DNA of 64,000 nucleotides from Sphingosinicella microcystinivorans (GCF_027941835.1 NZ_CP116005.1:4231501-4295500), one strand, 5' to 3'. Positions 1 to 9,542 are shown, counted from the stretch's first letter. Notes: generated by a model from the sequence alone, not told the origin. Made by a program: numbers and translations.

Positions 1-1023
1 CTGAAAGTCAAACGGCAGCCATTCTTCAACGATCCGCGCAATCCCACCCTATCCTTCCTCGCGGACGACAATGGCAACAAAGCCTGGGCGTTATTCGGCA
101 ACCTGGCCTATGACATCACCGACGGGTTGGAAGCATCAGTCGCGCTCCGCTATGACGAGGATAGGCGGACCCAGTTCGTAGTCCCGTTGAGCACCGGTCC
201 CCTTCCGACGGGCTGCACGACCACCGCGACGGAAAATTGCGACCGCACGGAGACTTTCAGCAAGCTTCAGCCGAAGGTCACGTTGAAATATCAGGTCAAT
301 GACGATGTCAGCATCTTCGGATCCTGGGGCATCGGCTTCCGCAGCGGTCAGTTCAACCAGGCCGGCGTCGCCGCGGCGGCGGGGCTGCCGGGCGTGTTCG
401 ACGTGGTGAGGCAGGAAGAGGCGTCTACCTTTGATCTGGGCTTCAAGAGCCAATGGCTCAACCGTCGTCTCCGCATCAACGGCTCGATCTTCACGACCGA
501 AGACAAGAATCCGTTCTACTTCGTCTTCGTCGGAAGCGTCGGAGCGCAGGTGCTTGTCAACATCGACAAGGTCCGGCTGTATGGCGGTGAAATCGAAGCT
601 GTCGCCAACCTCGCGCAGGGCTTGGATGTCTATGCGAACATTGGCTACACCCACAGCGAGATCAAGGAATTCGATTTCAGCCCGGCAACGATCGGCAATT
701 GGGCGCCTTATATTCCCCGCGTGACCTGGGCGGCCGGCGTTCAATATCGCACGCCGATCACCGAAGGCCTTCGCCTGTTCACGCGCGCCGATATCGAGCA
801 TCATGGCAAGCAATATTGGGACCCGGACAATTCGACGGCCCGCTCCGGCTATGAGTTGGTCAATGCGAGGCTCGGCCTGGAGGACGCGGGGGACGTCTGG
901 TCGCTCACCGCATCCGTCAGCAATTTGTTCGACAAGGCCTATAATTCGGAATGGGTGTTTGGCGGCTTCGGACACCCGGCGCAGCCACGGACTTGGAGTG
1001 TCGAACTGAAGTACAATTTCTAA
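1..1023 (+). CDS. TonB-dependent receptor, C-terminal part (5' end outside window)
   Basis: The reading frame is open from the first base, so the gene starts outside the window and only about 340 C-terminal residues are seen. They are an outer-membrane beta-barrel: alternating aromatic/polar strands, a stretch like AWALFGNLAYDITDGLE, repeated Gly-Phe-Lys-Ser type turns, and a terminal ELKYNF with the C-terminal Phe typical of outer-membrane barrels. Such receptors import a substrate across the outer membrane using TonB energy. A hairpin with T-rich tail follows at once, then a racemase gene on the same strand, which suggests that the receptor feeds the racemase/hydantoinase pathway. The substrate cannot be read from the barrel. 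Confidence 0.9.
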   Translation: MKVKRQPFFNDPRNPTLSFLADDNGNKAWALFGNLAYDITDGLEASVALRYDEDRRTQFVVPLSTGPLPTGCTTTATENCDRTETFSKLQPKVTLKYQVNDDVSIFGSWGIGFRSGQFNQAGVAAAAGLPGVFDVVRQEEASTFDLGFKSQWLNRRLRINGSIFTTEDKNPFYFVFVGSVGAQVLVNIDKVRLYGGEIEAVANLAQGLDVYANIGYTHSEIKEFDFSPATIGNWAPYIPRVTWAAGVQYRTPITEGLRLFTRADIEHHGKQYWDPDNSTARSGYELVNARLGLEDAGDVWSLTASVSNLFDKAYNSEWVFGGFGHPAQPRTWSVELKYNF

Positions 1024-1032
1024 GAAAAAACA

Positions 1033-1068
1033 GGGGCAGGCGGTCGACCCGCCTGCCCCACATTTTTA
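1033..1068 (+). terminator. Rho-independent terminator-like hairpin between receptor and racemase
   Basis: An 11-bp perfect stem (GGGGCAGGCGG at 1033-1043 pairing with CCGCCTGCCCC at 1049-1059), a 5-nt loop, then a tail holding TTTTT. It lies 10 bases after the receptor stop and 17 bases before the next start codon. With no room for a separate promoter after it, it may act as a partial terminator that lowers racemase expression relative to the receptor. Confidence 0.75.
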
Positions 1069-1084
1069 CTTCAGGAGAAGATCC

Positions 1085-1885
1085 ATGGCCAATTCGCCGC
1101 CCCCCGTTCGGATCCTTTGGGTCAATCCTATCGGCTCTCCGGATTATGATCAGCCAATGGGCGAGTTCATGCGCGGCATCAAGAATGCCGACACGCAGAT
1201 CAACGTCGTCTCCTTCCGCGCTGGCGGTCCCCAGCATCTCGAATTTCGCACCTACGAAGCGCTCGTCATCGGCGACATCATTCGCGCCGCGCGCGATGCC
1301 GCGACAAGCGGAATGGACGCGATGGTCATTGGCTGCTTCTATGATCCCGGCATCGAAGCTGCGCGGGAGATATCCGGATCGACAGTCGTCGTAGGACCCT
1401 GCCAGGCCGCAGTGCAAATCGCCGGAAACCTCGCCAATCGCTTCTCGGTCATTGTCGGACAGAATAAATGGATCCAGCAGATGACGGAGCGGGTCCACAC
1501 TTATGGATACGGCGATCGGCTCGCTTCGATGCAACCCATCAATATCGCCGTCCCGGACCTGCAAGCGGATTGCGAATTCACAGCGCGCCAGATTATCGAA
1601 GCTGGCCGGCGTGCCATCGATGAGGACGGCGCCGAAGCTCTCATTCTGGGCTGCACCTGCACCTTTGGTCTGTTCGAGGCAGTGCAGAAGGAGCTGAAAG
1701 TGCCGATCATTGACCCGATCAACGCAGCGCTCAAGATGGCCGAGGCTCTGGGCGGCATGAAGCGTCAGTTCGACTGGGCGCCGAGCCGGGTCGGAAGCTG
1801 CCTCCCGCCTCCCGAAGCGGAAATAGAAAGCTGGGGCTTGCTGCCCGCCGGTGCCGGCATCGGCAATCGCTACCAGGTCGTCTGA
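1085..1885 (+). CDS. Aspartate/glutamate/hydantoin racemase family protein
   Basis: 266 residues, the usual length of hydantoin racemases. Cofactor-independent racemases of this family use two cysteines as acid/base; here they are Cys84 in VIGCFYDPG and Cys190 in LILGCTCTFG. A third conserved Cys lies in VVGPCQAAVQ. The N-terminus ILWVNPIG is the typical first strand. An AGGAG ribosome site at 1073-1077 sets the ATG at 1085. It probably interconverts enantiomers of a hydantoin or N-carbamoyl/acidic amino acid. A close paralogue lies at 19580-20392 beside HyuA and HyuB, so this gene likely belonged to the same cluster before the IS island split it. The exact substrate is unknown. Confidence 0.85.
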   Translation: MANSPPPVRILWVNPIGSPDYDQPMGEFMRGIKNADTQINVVSFRAGGPQHLEFRTYEALVIGDIIRAARDAATSGMDAMVIGCFYDPGIEAAREISGSTVVVGPCQAAVQIAGNLANRFSVIVGQNKWIQQMTERVHTYGYGDRLASMQPINIAVPDLQADCEFTARQIIEAGRRAIDEDGAEALILGCTCTFGLFEAVQKELKVPIIDPINAALKMAEALGGMKRQFDWAPSRVGSCLPPPEAEIESWGLLPAGAGIGNRYQVV

Positions 1886-1923
1886 GAGGAAAGCGGCGAC
1901 CGGAGAGCATCGCCATCGCTGAT

Positions 1924-2013
1924 GAGCAATTGCTCTCGAGACATCCCGTCTGAAGGGGTACCGCTGCATCGCCCGGCGGGGAGAAAGCGATCGTTGCTCA
2001 TCTCTCGTGCAAC
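1924..2013. promoter_or_regulatory. Possible operator region upstream of the GAF gene
   Basis: Two dyads lie upstream of the GAF gene: a perfect 12-bp palindrome GAGCAATTGCTC at 1924-1935 and GTTGC (1993-1997) with its inverted partner GCAAC (2009-2013) across 11 bases. Both use TTGC/GCAA half sites. This is pattern only; no regulator is assigned. Confidence 0.25.
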
Positions 2014-2056
2014 CAAACTGCCGCGCGCAGATCCATTGAAATGACAGGAAAGATCG

Positions 2057-2617
2057 ATGAGTGATTTGAGCAACCAACATACTGCCGCGACGACGACGAT
2101 CGAGGAAGCCAAGTCCTTATCTCAGGCATTTTTGGCAGTGGCCGGAGCCCTTCGCGGATCAGGCCAGCCGGACGCGGTGTTCGCGGTGCTCGAACGACTT
2201 TACATGCAGCGCGTCGGTTTCAAGATGCTGACCTTCATGACCACCGACCGGGAGGCACGGATCGGCCGGCGCGTATTTACCACCAGCCCTGAAACCCATC
2301 CGGTGGGCGCCGACAAGCCGGTGACCGAGTCCGACTGGGTTGAGATGGTGCTGGATAGGCAGGAGATTTTCGTCGCGAACAGTGTCGAGGATTTTCGTCC
2401 CCACTATGTGGACTGGGAGTTCCTGCGCGAAATGGGGATCGGATCCGCGATCAACTATCCTATCGTCGTAAATAGGACGACCATCGGAGCGGTCAATCTA
2501 ACGGCCGAACCTGGTTATTATACGCCGGAGCGCGTTGCAGCCGGCGAGCCGCTTAGCGGCCTGTCGGCGATTGCCTTTCTGCTGCTCGACCATTTGGCCA
2601 ATCGCCGCCAAGGCTGA
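2057..2617 (+). CDS. GAF domain protein
   Basis: 186 residues, almost entirely one GAF domain (about residues 25-180). The strand/helix order VFAVLERLYMQRVGFKMLTF ... FLREMGIGSAINYPIVVN ... TIGAVNLT is typical of small stand-alone GAF proteins. No output domain (HTH, kinase, cyclase) is present. It may bind a small ligand and act as a sensor or as a binding protein. A ribosome site AGGAAAG precedes the ATG. It lies between the racemase (171 bp upstream, same strand) and a convergent MFS gene, in a region of hydantoin-type catabolism; a link to that pathway is inference from position. Confidence 0.75.
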   Translation: MSDLSNQHTAATTTIEEAKSLSQAFLAVAGALRGSGQPDAVFAVLERLYMQRVGFKMLTFMTTDREARIGRRVFTTSPETHPVGADKPVTESDWVEMVLDRQEIFVANSVEDFRPHYVDWEFLREMGIGSAINYPIVVNRTTIGAVNLTAEPGYYTPERVAAGEPLSGLSAIAFLLLDHLANRRQG

Positions 2618-2820
2618 CGGGCCCCTGCCCGTCCCCCGCGACAACAGAAAAGCTACCCTCTCCAGGCGAGAGGATCCCCTTCTTGCGCGGGTGCGTCGGA
2701 CGTCAGCCATGCTTGACGTGCGACCGGTCCATGCCGACGCATCACGAAGGCGGCCTAACGGGACGCCATCTCCGGGAAGAGGCGCTGCAGCGACCCGGAG
2801 GCCGGCGCAGCGCCTGTGCT

Positions 2821-4188
2821 TCAGTGAAGATCCTCGCCCTCGGTTTCCGGCAGAAACAGCGCCAGGATGACCGTCGCGAACAGGAACATATTGATGAAAT
2901 TCGCCGTCATGGAGAAGGACGTCGAATGTGCGACCAGGACGCCCACAACAGACGGCGCAACTGTATTGGCGAGACGCTGCGCCATGACGCCCCAGCTATA
3001 GCCGATAACTCGCACGCCAGTCGGATACAGCTCGCCGATCCACGTATCCCATACGCCCCACGCGCCCAGGCTGAAGAAAGCGAGCAGGAAATTGCAGAGA
3101 TAGAGCGCCTCGACCGAGGTCGCGTTGGCGAAGCCGAAACCAGCGACCGCGGACAGCGCGACATAGGCGATCATGACCTTCTTGCGCCCATAGCGTCCGG
3201 TGAGAAAGGATGCCGAAATATAGCCGGGGATCATGCAGACCGCCGACAGGGCGATGAAGCTGTAGCTCTCCGGAAGACTCAGTCCGCGCTGCGCCAAAAG
3301 GGTCGGCAGCCATGTCTGCAGGCCCCAATAGCCCCATGAGAAGGAGAAGTTGATAAGGACCTGCAGGATGGTCGTACCACGAAGCTTCTTATTGAATATC
3401 GCAGCCGTCGAACCACGTTGCACCTCCTCGACTGCAAGGGTCTGCAGCGCGGGGATGACGATCTTATTGCCGCTCAGCTTCGCGATGACATCTTTTGCTT
3501 CGGATTGTCGCCCTGCCCCCGCGAGCCAGTAGGGCGATTCCGGAACCCAGCGCCAGACCACGACAGCCCAAAGACTGGCAAGAGCACTGAAGGCGATGAT
3601 CCAGCGCCAGCCGAATGGCGAAAAAACAGTGACGACGCCGAGCGCCATGAGCATCCCGATCGGCCAACCGGACGCCAGATAGACTGTATACTTTCCCCGA
3701 ACCTTGACGGGTAACAGCTCCTCGAACAACGGGAAGGTTGTAACGAACATGCCGGCTGCTGCCACGCCAGCCAGAAGCTGGATGACGTAAAGCATCATAT
3801 AAGACACTGAAAAGGCGCCGACCAATGAGATCGCGCCGAATGAAAGCAGGCTGAAGATGATGGATTTTTTGCGACCTAACCTGTCGCAGACCGGGCCCCA
3901 CAACAAAGATCCGATTGTCATCCCTATGAAGATCGAGCCGATCAGCGCCCCAACTTCCACGGGTCCGAGGTTGAAATCGCGCGAGATCAAGGGTGAAGTG
4001 TAGACCATGATCATCATCTCCCACGCATCGATGGCGAAGACCATGAAGAGGGCCAATCCGGCCTTGAGATGCTCTATGGTAAGCGGAACGTCCTCGAATA
4101 TTCTGCCAACCGCCACGGCTTTCGCCTGACCTGCCGGTTCCGATTGACTGTTCATCATGCTGTTCGACACTGGCGTCCGCTCACTCAT
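2821..4188 (-). CDS. MFS transporter (organic acid/sugar porter type)
   Basis: 455 residues with about 12 predicted membrane helices. The loop 2-3 signature WGPVCDRLGRKKS and its loop 8-9 counterpart GRYGRKKVM are diagnostic of the major facilitator superfamily. A soluble N-terminal stretch of about 40 residues precedes helix 1. By overall form it resembles the aromatic-acid:H+ and sugar porter groups. It is convergent with the GAF gene and sits at the left edge of the IS island. A likely role is cytoplasmic-membrane uptake of the compound that enters through the TonB receptor, but the substrate is not readable. The ATG follows a GAGG-like site. Confidence 0.85.
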   Translation of the reverse strand: MSERTPVSNSMMNSQSEPAGQAKAVAVGRIFEDVPLTIEHLKAGLALFMVFAIDAWEMMIMVYTSPLISRDFNLGPVEVGALIGSIFIGMTIGSLLWGPVCDRLGRKKSIIFSLLSFGAISLVGAFSVSYMMLYVIQLLAGVAAAGMFVTTFPLFEELLPVKVRGKYTVYLASGWPIGMLMALGVVTVFSPFGWRWIIAFSALASLWAVVVWRWVPESPYWLAGAGRQSEAKDVIAKLSGNKIVIPALQTLAVEEVQRGSTAAIFNKKLRGTTILQVLINFSFSWGYWGLQTWLPTLLAQRGLSLPESYSFIALSAVCMIPGYISASFLTGRYGRKKVMIAYVALSAVAGFGFANATSVEALYLCNFLLAFFSLGAWGVWDTWIGELYPTGVRVIGYSWGVMAQRLANTVAPSVVGVLVAHSTSFSMTANFINMFLFATVILALFLPETEGEDLH

Positions 4189-4576
4189 TTATTTGCCTCA
4201 CCAATTTGCAGGCTGCGTCGTCGAATTGATCCTGGGAGTGGATTGCCGACTATGGTCCGACGGCATAGGTCGACGTCGGCGGAGGGGCGTGTCTCATTTT
4301 TCTAACTCCCCCGCGCTGGCGGCTCTTGCTGAAGCTAGCACCTTCCAAACTGGCCCCCAGAGGAAGGCCACGCAGCCATTGATCATCCCTACAGGGCGAG
4401 ACGATGCCAGCACGATTCAGTGTAGGTGTTGGGAAATCACTCGATCCCGAGCTACCCATCGGAGTAGGCTTCACTCGCTTGCCGCGGGTCTGGTCTTCTG
4501 TCACGCGTGTCGCGGGTGAGCGGCTTTGCCGCCCACCTCCACGACGCGCGGAAGCAGATGGGTTCACCGCTGGATC
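4189..4576. other. Gene-free flank of the IS island
   Basis: No credible coding region. The first ~100 bases upstream of the MFS start could hold its promoter. The rest has scattered stops in all frames and no recognised element; it probably belongs to decayed mobile DNA continuous with the IS110 fragment at 4577-4746. Confidence 0.4.
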
Positions 4577-4746
4577 AAGACCGAGATCGCACGCAGTGCC
4601 ACCAGCGCCCGGCCCATGTGATGCGCACCACAGCACGCTTCCATCGCGACGACACACGGATCGAGAGTCGCTGCAAACGTGATGACCGTCGCACGACGCA
4701 TCCGCCGCCGAACAGTAACCTTGCCGGTCGCATCCAGCCCGACCAC
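4577..4746 (-). pseudogene. IS110-family transposase fragment (N-terminal part)
   Basis: Read on the minus strand, this gives VVGLDATGKVTVRRRMRRAT followed by LDPCVVAMEACCGAHHMGRA, the DEDD-type N-terminal domain of IS110 transposases: a conserved acidic strand, then the MEAC...AHHWAR block. About 57 residues remain of a protein of about 340-400; there is no start and no C-terminal domain. It is truncated on the left at about 4577 and lies 45 bp from the IS3-family insertion. Confidence 0.7.
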
Positions 4747-4861
4747 GCTCCTCAAACGATCTGCTGTTGTTAGACAACAACCGTTGGATAAGGGGTGACG
4801 TGACCCCCTGATTTTCCTCCAGTGTTGATTAGAGTCCGGCCTTGATGGAAGGACGGACGAG

Positions 4862-5128
4862 ATGAAGAGAACGAGGTTTACGGAAGAGCAGATCATCGGC
4901 GTGCTGAAGGAGGCCGAGGCGGGCGCGAAGACTGCGGACCTGGCCCGGCGGCACGGTGTGTCGGAAGCGACGATCTACAACTGGAAGTCGAAGTATGGCG
5001 GGCTGGAGATATCCGAGGCACGGCGACTGAAGGAGCTCGAGAGCGAGAACGCGAAGCTTAAGCGGCTGCTGGCCGATGCGATGCTCGACCAGGCTGCGTT
5101 GAAGGATCTCCTGTCAAAAAAGTTCTGA
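4862..5128 (+). CDS. IS3-family transposase OrfA
   Basis: 88 residues. An N-terminal helix-turn-helix ([16 protein letters not shown] ... [20 protein letters not shown]) is followed by a leucine-zipper-like helix, as in IS3-family OrfA. It binds the element's ends and is normally fused to OrfB by -1 frameshifting. A slippery AAAAAAG at 5116-5122 lies just before the stop, in the right place for this. OrfB is open in the -1 frame across the site. Confidence 0.92.
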   Translation: MKRTRFTEEQIIGVLKEAEAGAKTADLARRHGVSEATIYNWKSKYGGLEISEARRLKELESENAKLKRLLADAMLDQAALKDLLSKKF

Positions 5129-5151
5129 CGCCCGCCGCCAAGCGGGAAGCT

Positions 5152-6033
5152 GTGGCTCATCTCCAGGCCTGCCACGGGATGAGCGAACGGCGGGCGTGTC
5201 GTGTCATCAATGCCGATCGCAAGAGCGTGCGTTACCGTTCCACGCGGGACGATGATGCCGGTCTGCGTGAGAAGCTGCGCGAGCTGGCCAACCAGCGTCG
5301 CCGGTTCGGCTATCGCCGTCTGCACATCCTGCTGCACCGGGAGGGCGTGATGATCAACCGCAAGAAGACCCAGCGTATCTACCAGGAGGAAGGGCTCGGG
5401 GTCAGACGACGACGCAGCCGCAGGCGTGCTGTCGGGACCCGAGCACCTGCTCCGGTGCTGGCGCTGCCGAACCAGCGCTGGAGCCTCGACTTTGTCCATG
5501 ATCAGATGGCGTCTGGCAGGCGGTTCCGCGTGCTCAACGTGGTCGATGACGTGACCCGGGAGTGCCTGGCAGCGGTGCCCGACACCTCGATCTCGGGGCG
5601 CCGTGTCGTGCGCGAGCTGACCGAGTTGATCGCCCGGCGTGGCAAGCCCGGCATGATCGTCAGCGACAACGGAACCGAGCTCACCAGTAATGCTGTGCTG
5701 GCATGGTGCGGGGAGATCGGCGTGGAGTGGCATTACATCGCTCCGGGAAGACCAATGCAGAACGGCTACGTCGAGAGCTTCAACGGAAGGATGCGCGATG
5801 AACTGCTCAACGAGACGCTGTTCATGAGCCTCGCCCATGCCAGGGTCGAGATCGCTGCTTGGGTGGATGATTACAACCGGGAGAGACCACACTCATCCCT
5901 TGGCTACGCAACCCCGGCGGCGTTCGCCGCCGAACTGGATAAGCAATGGCCTGCTTCGCTCCGCCCTACGGGCTCCGCTACGCAGGCCATTGCTTCAACC
6001 GCGCTCATGCGCAACAAAGCAGCTGGGCTCTAA
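5152..6033 (+). CDS. IS3-family transposase OrfB (DDE integrase)
   Basis: 293 residues from the GTG at 5152, but the frame is open upstream across the slippery site, so the natural product is probably the OrfAB fusion. Contains the rve integrase core with the DDE residues in context: [23 protein letters not shown] and [20 protein letters not shown] (Asp, Asp, Glu). Full-length and without inactivating changes, so the element may be active. The C-terminal 30 residues ([19 protein letters not shown]) are a low-complexity tail typical of this group. Confidence 0.92.
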   Translation: MAHLQACHGMSERRACRVINADRKSVRYRSTRDDDAGLREKLRELANQRRRFGYRRLHILLHREGVMINRKKTQRIYQEEGLGVRRRRSRRRAVGTRAPAPVLALPNQRWSLDFVHDQMASGRRFRVLNVVDDVTRECLAAVPDTSISGRRVVRELTELIARRGKPGMIVSDNGTELTSNAVLAWCGEIGVEWHYIAPGRPMQNGYVESFNGRMRDELLNETLFMSLAHARVEIAAWVDDYNRERPHSSLGYATPAAFAAELDKQWPASLRPTGSATQAIASTALMRNKAAGL

Positions 6034-6083
6034 TCCCGGCTGGTGGAAACCAGGGGGTCACGTCAGGGGCAAGCCATCCATAA

Positions 6084-6515
6084 AGGGGGCGCCAGACCCA
6101 GGCGATCGGTCGCTCGCGCGGGGGCTGGACTACCAAAATCCACGCCCTGACCGATGTGCTGGGCCGCCCCTACGCCCTCATGCTGACCGCCGGCAATGTC
6201 AGCGACGTGAAGGCGGCTCCGGCACTGCTCGAACGCGCCGGTCCCATGCGCTACCTGCTCGGCGACAAGGGATACGACGCCAACCGCCTGCGTAAGTCCC
6301 TGCGCGAAAACGGCACCAGTCCCGTCATCCCCGGGCGCCGCAACCGCAAACGCGCCATCCGCTATGATCAGCAGCGCTACCAGGAGCGCCACCTCATCGA
6401 AAATGCCTTCTGCCGGATCAAGGACGTCCGCCGCGTCGCCACCAGCTACGACAAGCTCGCCAGAAACTTCCTCTCAGCCGTTGCCCTTGCTACAGCCTTG
6501 GCATTCTGGCTCTAA
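6084..6515 (+). pseudogene. IS5-family transposase, C-terminal remnant
   Basis: The frame reads AIGRSRGGWTTKIHALTDVL and runs to ...SAVALATALAFWL, the C-terminal half of an IS5-family DDE transposase. It includes LLGDKGYDANRLR (second Asp) and the Y-(2)-R-(3)-E signature YQERHLIENAFCRIKD. The N-terminal half is missing and an in-frame TAA lies at 6081-6083. The sequence after the stop (GAGTCTCAACCC) resembles an IS5-type end. Non-functional, and older than the adjoining IS3 insertion. Confidence 0.85.
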
Positions 6516-6600
6516 TTGAGTCTCAACCCTAGCACTACTTTGGCAGAAGTGCATTTTTGAGATTCACAAGAGTCGCTTATCGTGATTCAAGATCGTCAGC

Positions 6601-6942
6601 GTGTGGAGGCTGGCGATGGCGGATGCGTGGCGGGATGAGCTGACGGAGCGGCTTGGGCCCTTTGTGGGGCTGCTGGGTGATCGGCGCAGGGCGCGGATGT
6701 GCCCGGCCTATGTCGAGGGATTGATCGGGCCAGGGGATCGCAAGAGCGTGCAACCTATGGCGATGCGTTTCATCTACATGTTGAGCGGCACGCTGACCTA
6801 TCGTCATGGCGGCAGCACCTATGAGCTGCGCCCGGGCGATTCGATGCTGTTCGATTCGGGCGCCATGCACGGGCCCGAGCGAATCGGACCGGGGCCGACG
6901 ACCTATTTGTCGATCATCGCCTACGCGCGCAGCAGCCGCTAA
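6601..6942 (+). pseudogene. Chimeric frame: IS701-type transposase start fused to a cupin domain
   Basis: One open frame encodes two unrelated pieces. Residues 6-54 (WRDELTERLGPFVGLLGDRR ... CPAYVEGLIGPGDRKSVQPMA) are the extreme N-terminus of an IS701-family transposase. From residue 55 (about base 6763) it becomes a cupin barrel, MRFIYMLSGTLTYRHGGSTY then ELRPGDSMLFDSGAMHGP, like the C-terminal sensor domain of XRE-cupin regulators. The join is exactly in frame. It is most likely an accident of IS701 insertion or deletion inside a regulator gene. Whether the hybrid is translated is unknown; the start could be GTG 6601 or ATG 6616. Confidence 0.75.
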
Positions 6943-7236
6943 GCAGCCGGGACGCTTCGTCAAACACTGCGTCTACCCGATGGAGTTACTCCCCGGGCCA
7001 ACTAGATAAGGTCCCGACTAGCCGCCTATCGGGGGTAGAATCCCGGCGAGCGACGGGCCATCGTGACAGGGTAATGAGCCCTGCGCTGAACGGCCCCGAA
7101 GCCAGATACCCGCGCATATCCGCTCGAACCAAAGTGTTGAAAAGGAGCGGGCTGTTGATTGTCGCTGAGAAGTGACCCGGGATTTTCACTGAGAAGTGAC
7201 CCGCCCTGTGGTTATGTTTCGGATATCATGATGGGG

Positions 7237-8019
7237 TCAAGCTGGGGTTTTCTCCTTTCTGGTTCTGGGCTTTTGGGCCGAGCTGTTTTTGAACCGGAAG
7301 CTGTCGTTTCCGGTCTCGAGGATGTGGCAGTGGTGGGTGAGCCGGTCGAGGAGCGCGGTGGTCATCTTGGCATCGCCGAACACGCTGGCCCATTCGCTGA
7401 AGCTCAGGTTCGTGGTGATGATGACGCTGGTGCGTTCGTAGAGTTTGCTCAGCAGATGGAACAGTAGCGCGCCGCCTGAAGCACTGAACGGCAAGTAGCC
7501 GAGCTCATCGAGGATCACAAGGTCGGAGTGAACGAGCCGATTGGCGATCTGCCCGGCCTTTCCTCCTGCCTTTTCCTGTTCGAGCGCATTGACCAACTCA
7601 ACCGTCGAGAAGAACCGGACGCGCTTCCTGTGATGTTCGATCGCCTGTACGCCCAGCGCCGTGGCGAGGTGGCTTTTGCCCGTGCCGGGCCCGCCCACCA
7701 GCACGACATTGTCCGCATCGTCGATGAACGCGCAGCGATGGAGCTGGCGGACCAGCGCCTCATTCACTTCGCTGCTCGCGAAGTCGAAGCCTGCCAGGTC
7801 GCGATAGGCGGGGAACCGCGCGACACCCAGCTGATAGGCTATCGAGCGCACCTCCCGCTCGGCAGTCTCGGCTTTCAGGAGCTGGGAGAGGATCGGGACC
7901 GCCGCCTCGAACGCAGGCGCGCCCTGTTCCATAAGATCGGTGACCGCCTGCGCCATGCCGTGCATCTTGAGGCTGCGCAGCATGACCACGATAGCGCCGC
8001 TGGCGGGATCATGACGCAT
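7237..8019 (-). CDS. istB: IS21-family ATPase helper IstB (element A)
   Basis: About 260 residues from ATG 8019, which overlaps the natural end of istA as usual in IS21. AAA+ ATPase with Walker [11 protein letters not shown] and Walker [13 protein letters not shown], then the sensor region [13 protein letters not shown] and the C-terminal [16 protein letters not shown]. IstB forms an ATP-dependent clamp on target DNA and works with IstA. The gene looks intact. Its partner istA is frameshifted. Confidence 0.92.
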   Translation of the reverse strand: MRHDPASGAIVVMLRSLKMHGMAQAVTDLMEQGAPAFEAAVPILSQLLKAETAEREVRSIAYQLGVARFPAYRDLAGFDFASSEVNEALVRQLHRCAFIDDADNVVLVGGPGTGKSHLATALGVQAIEHHRKRVRFFSTVELVNALEQEKAGGKAGQIANRLVHSDLVILDELGYLPFSASGGALLFHLLSKLYERTSVIITTNLSFSEWASVFGDAKMTTALLDRLTHHCHILETGNDSFRFKNSSAQKPRTRKEKTPA

Positions 8020-9542
8020 GGCGGTTCTCCCGGCGCAGCGCATCATAGCGCTCCACATTGGCCATCGGCTCGCTCACCAGCCTGAGCGCCTGCGGCGCCG
8101 TCACCGGCGGTGTCATGATCGGCTTTGCGTCGATCAGCCGGTGCCGCAGGCCCCCGGATATGGGTCTTGGTTGGAACGCCGGCTTCCAGCGCCATCGCAA
8201 CCGCTCTCAGCACGGCGTCTTCGTCATGATGAAGCACCAGGGCGAGGATCTCGACGATCTCCCGATCACCGCCTGCTGTACGCAGCAGATGGCGTTGAAG
8301 CTGCTGGAACGCATCAGGCAGATCGAGGAACGGTGCGCCGTTACGCAGCGCTCCGGGCTTGCGTTGCACCACCGCCAGATAATGGCGCCAGTCGTAGACC
8401 GTGCGCCCGGGACCATCGTGTGACCGATCGATGATACGCTGATGCGCGCACAGGATCTGACCTTCGGCCACCACGAGGAAGCGATCGGGGTAAACGCGCA
8501 GGCTGACGGGCCGATTGGCGAACGAGGCCGGCACACTGTAGCGGTTGCGTTCAAAGTGCACGAGGCAGGTCGGTGAGACCCGCTTGCCATAGTCTACAAA
8601 GCCGTCGAACGGTCGCCCCACCGCCATAAGGCTTTCCACCTCATCGGCCCACGCATCAGCCACCGAGCCCGGTTCGATGCCGTGCGGTATATCCTGCCAC
8701 AACGCCTTGCAGCGCGCCTTCAGCCACAGGTTGAGCTCCTCGAGCGTCTCGGCCTGCGGTGTCGGTTGCCACAGCCGATGCCGCGCATCCTGAACATTCT
8801 TCTCGACCTGGCTCTTCTCCCAGCCCGCTGCCGGATTGCAGAACTCAGCTTCGAACAGATAGTGACTCACCATCGTCAGGAAGCGGGTGTTGACGTTGCG
8901 CACCTTGCCGCGTCCGACCTTGTCGACCGCAGTGCGCATATTGTCGTAAATACCCCGGCGCGGAACGCCGCCCAGCACACGGAACGCGTGATTATGGGCG
9001 TCGAACAGCATCTCATGGGTCTGCAGCCGATAGGCCCGCAAAAGGAACGCGCGGCTGTAGCTGAGCTTGAAGTGCGCCACCTGCAGCTTCGTGCGCACAC
9101 CATCGATAATCGCCCAGTCCTCGCTCCAGTCGAACTGGAACGCCTCGCCCGGCGCAAACGACAGCGGCACATAGGTCCCTTTGCCGCTCATCTGCTGCTG
9201 ACGGCGATAATCTTCGTGCCAGTCCCGCGCAAAGGCCGCCACGCGGCCATAAGAACCGTCGAAGCCCAGGCTCACCAGATCAGCATGCAACTGCTTGATC
9301 GTCCGCTTCTGCTTGCGCGGCCGTCCCATCTCGCGCCGCAGCCAGACCGACAAGCGCTCAGCAAACGGGTCGAGCTTGCTCGGCCGTTCCGGCACCTTGA
9401 ATCGAGGCTCCACCGTGTCCGATCGCAAATACTTGCGGATCGTATTGCGGGAGAGGCCGGTACGCTTCGCTATCTCCCGGATCGATAGCTGGTCGCGAAA
9501 ATACCAGCGACGAATAAAGCTCAATAACGCCATGTCCAACAC
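8009..9542 (-). pseudogene. istA: IS21-family transposase IstA (element A), frameshifted near its end
   Basis: The frame starts at ATG 9542 with an HTH (LSIREIAKRTGLSRNTIRKY) and a DDE core ([26 protein letters not shown]). After GVPTKTHI it runs into junk, while the expected C-terminus (HRLIDAKPIMTPP ... [15 protein letters not shown], ending at 8009) is found in another frame. Comparison with the normal HILNLLHRLID pattern shows 13 bases where 12 are expected, at a G-run around 8150. So a one-base insertion (or a sequencing error in the homopolymer) breaks the last ~50 residues, a part that normally contacts the IstB system. Confidence 0.85.

Larger units (their letters stand above)
4796..6065 (+). 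mobile_element. IS3-family insertion sequence (IS407-group-like), complete, with GGGG target duplication
   Basis: A 1270-bp element bounded by inverted ends: TGACGTGACCCCCTG at the left and its complement at 6051-6065, with further imperfect matching inward. Both sides carry GGGG (4792-4795 and 6066-6069), the 4-bp target duplication expected for this group. It carries the two overlapping frames orfA and orfB. Removal of the element rejoins an IS110 remnant with an IS5 remnant, so it landed in existing IS debris and is the youngest event at this spot. Confidence 0.92.

Noticed and set aside
2657-2673. Short CCTCTC/GAGAGG hairpin between the GAF and MFS genes as a bidirectional terminator
   Set aside because: Only a 6-bp stem and no T-run on either side.
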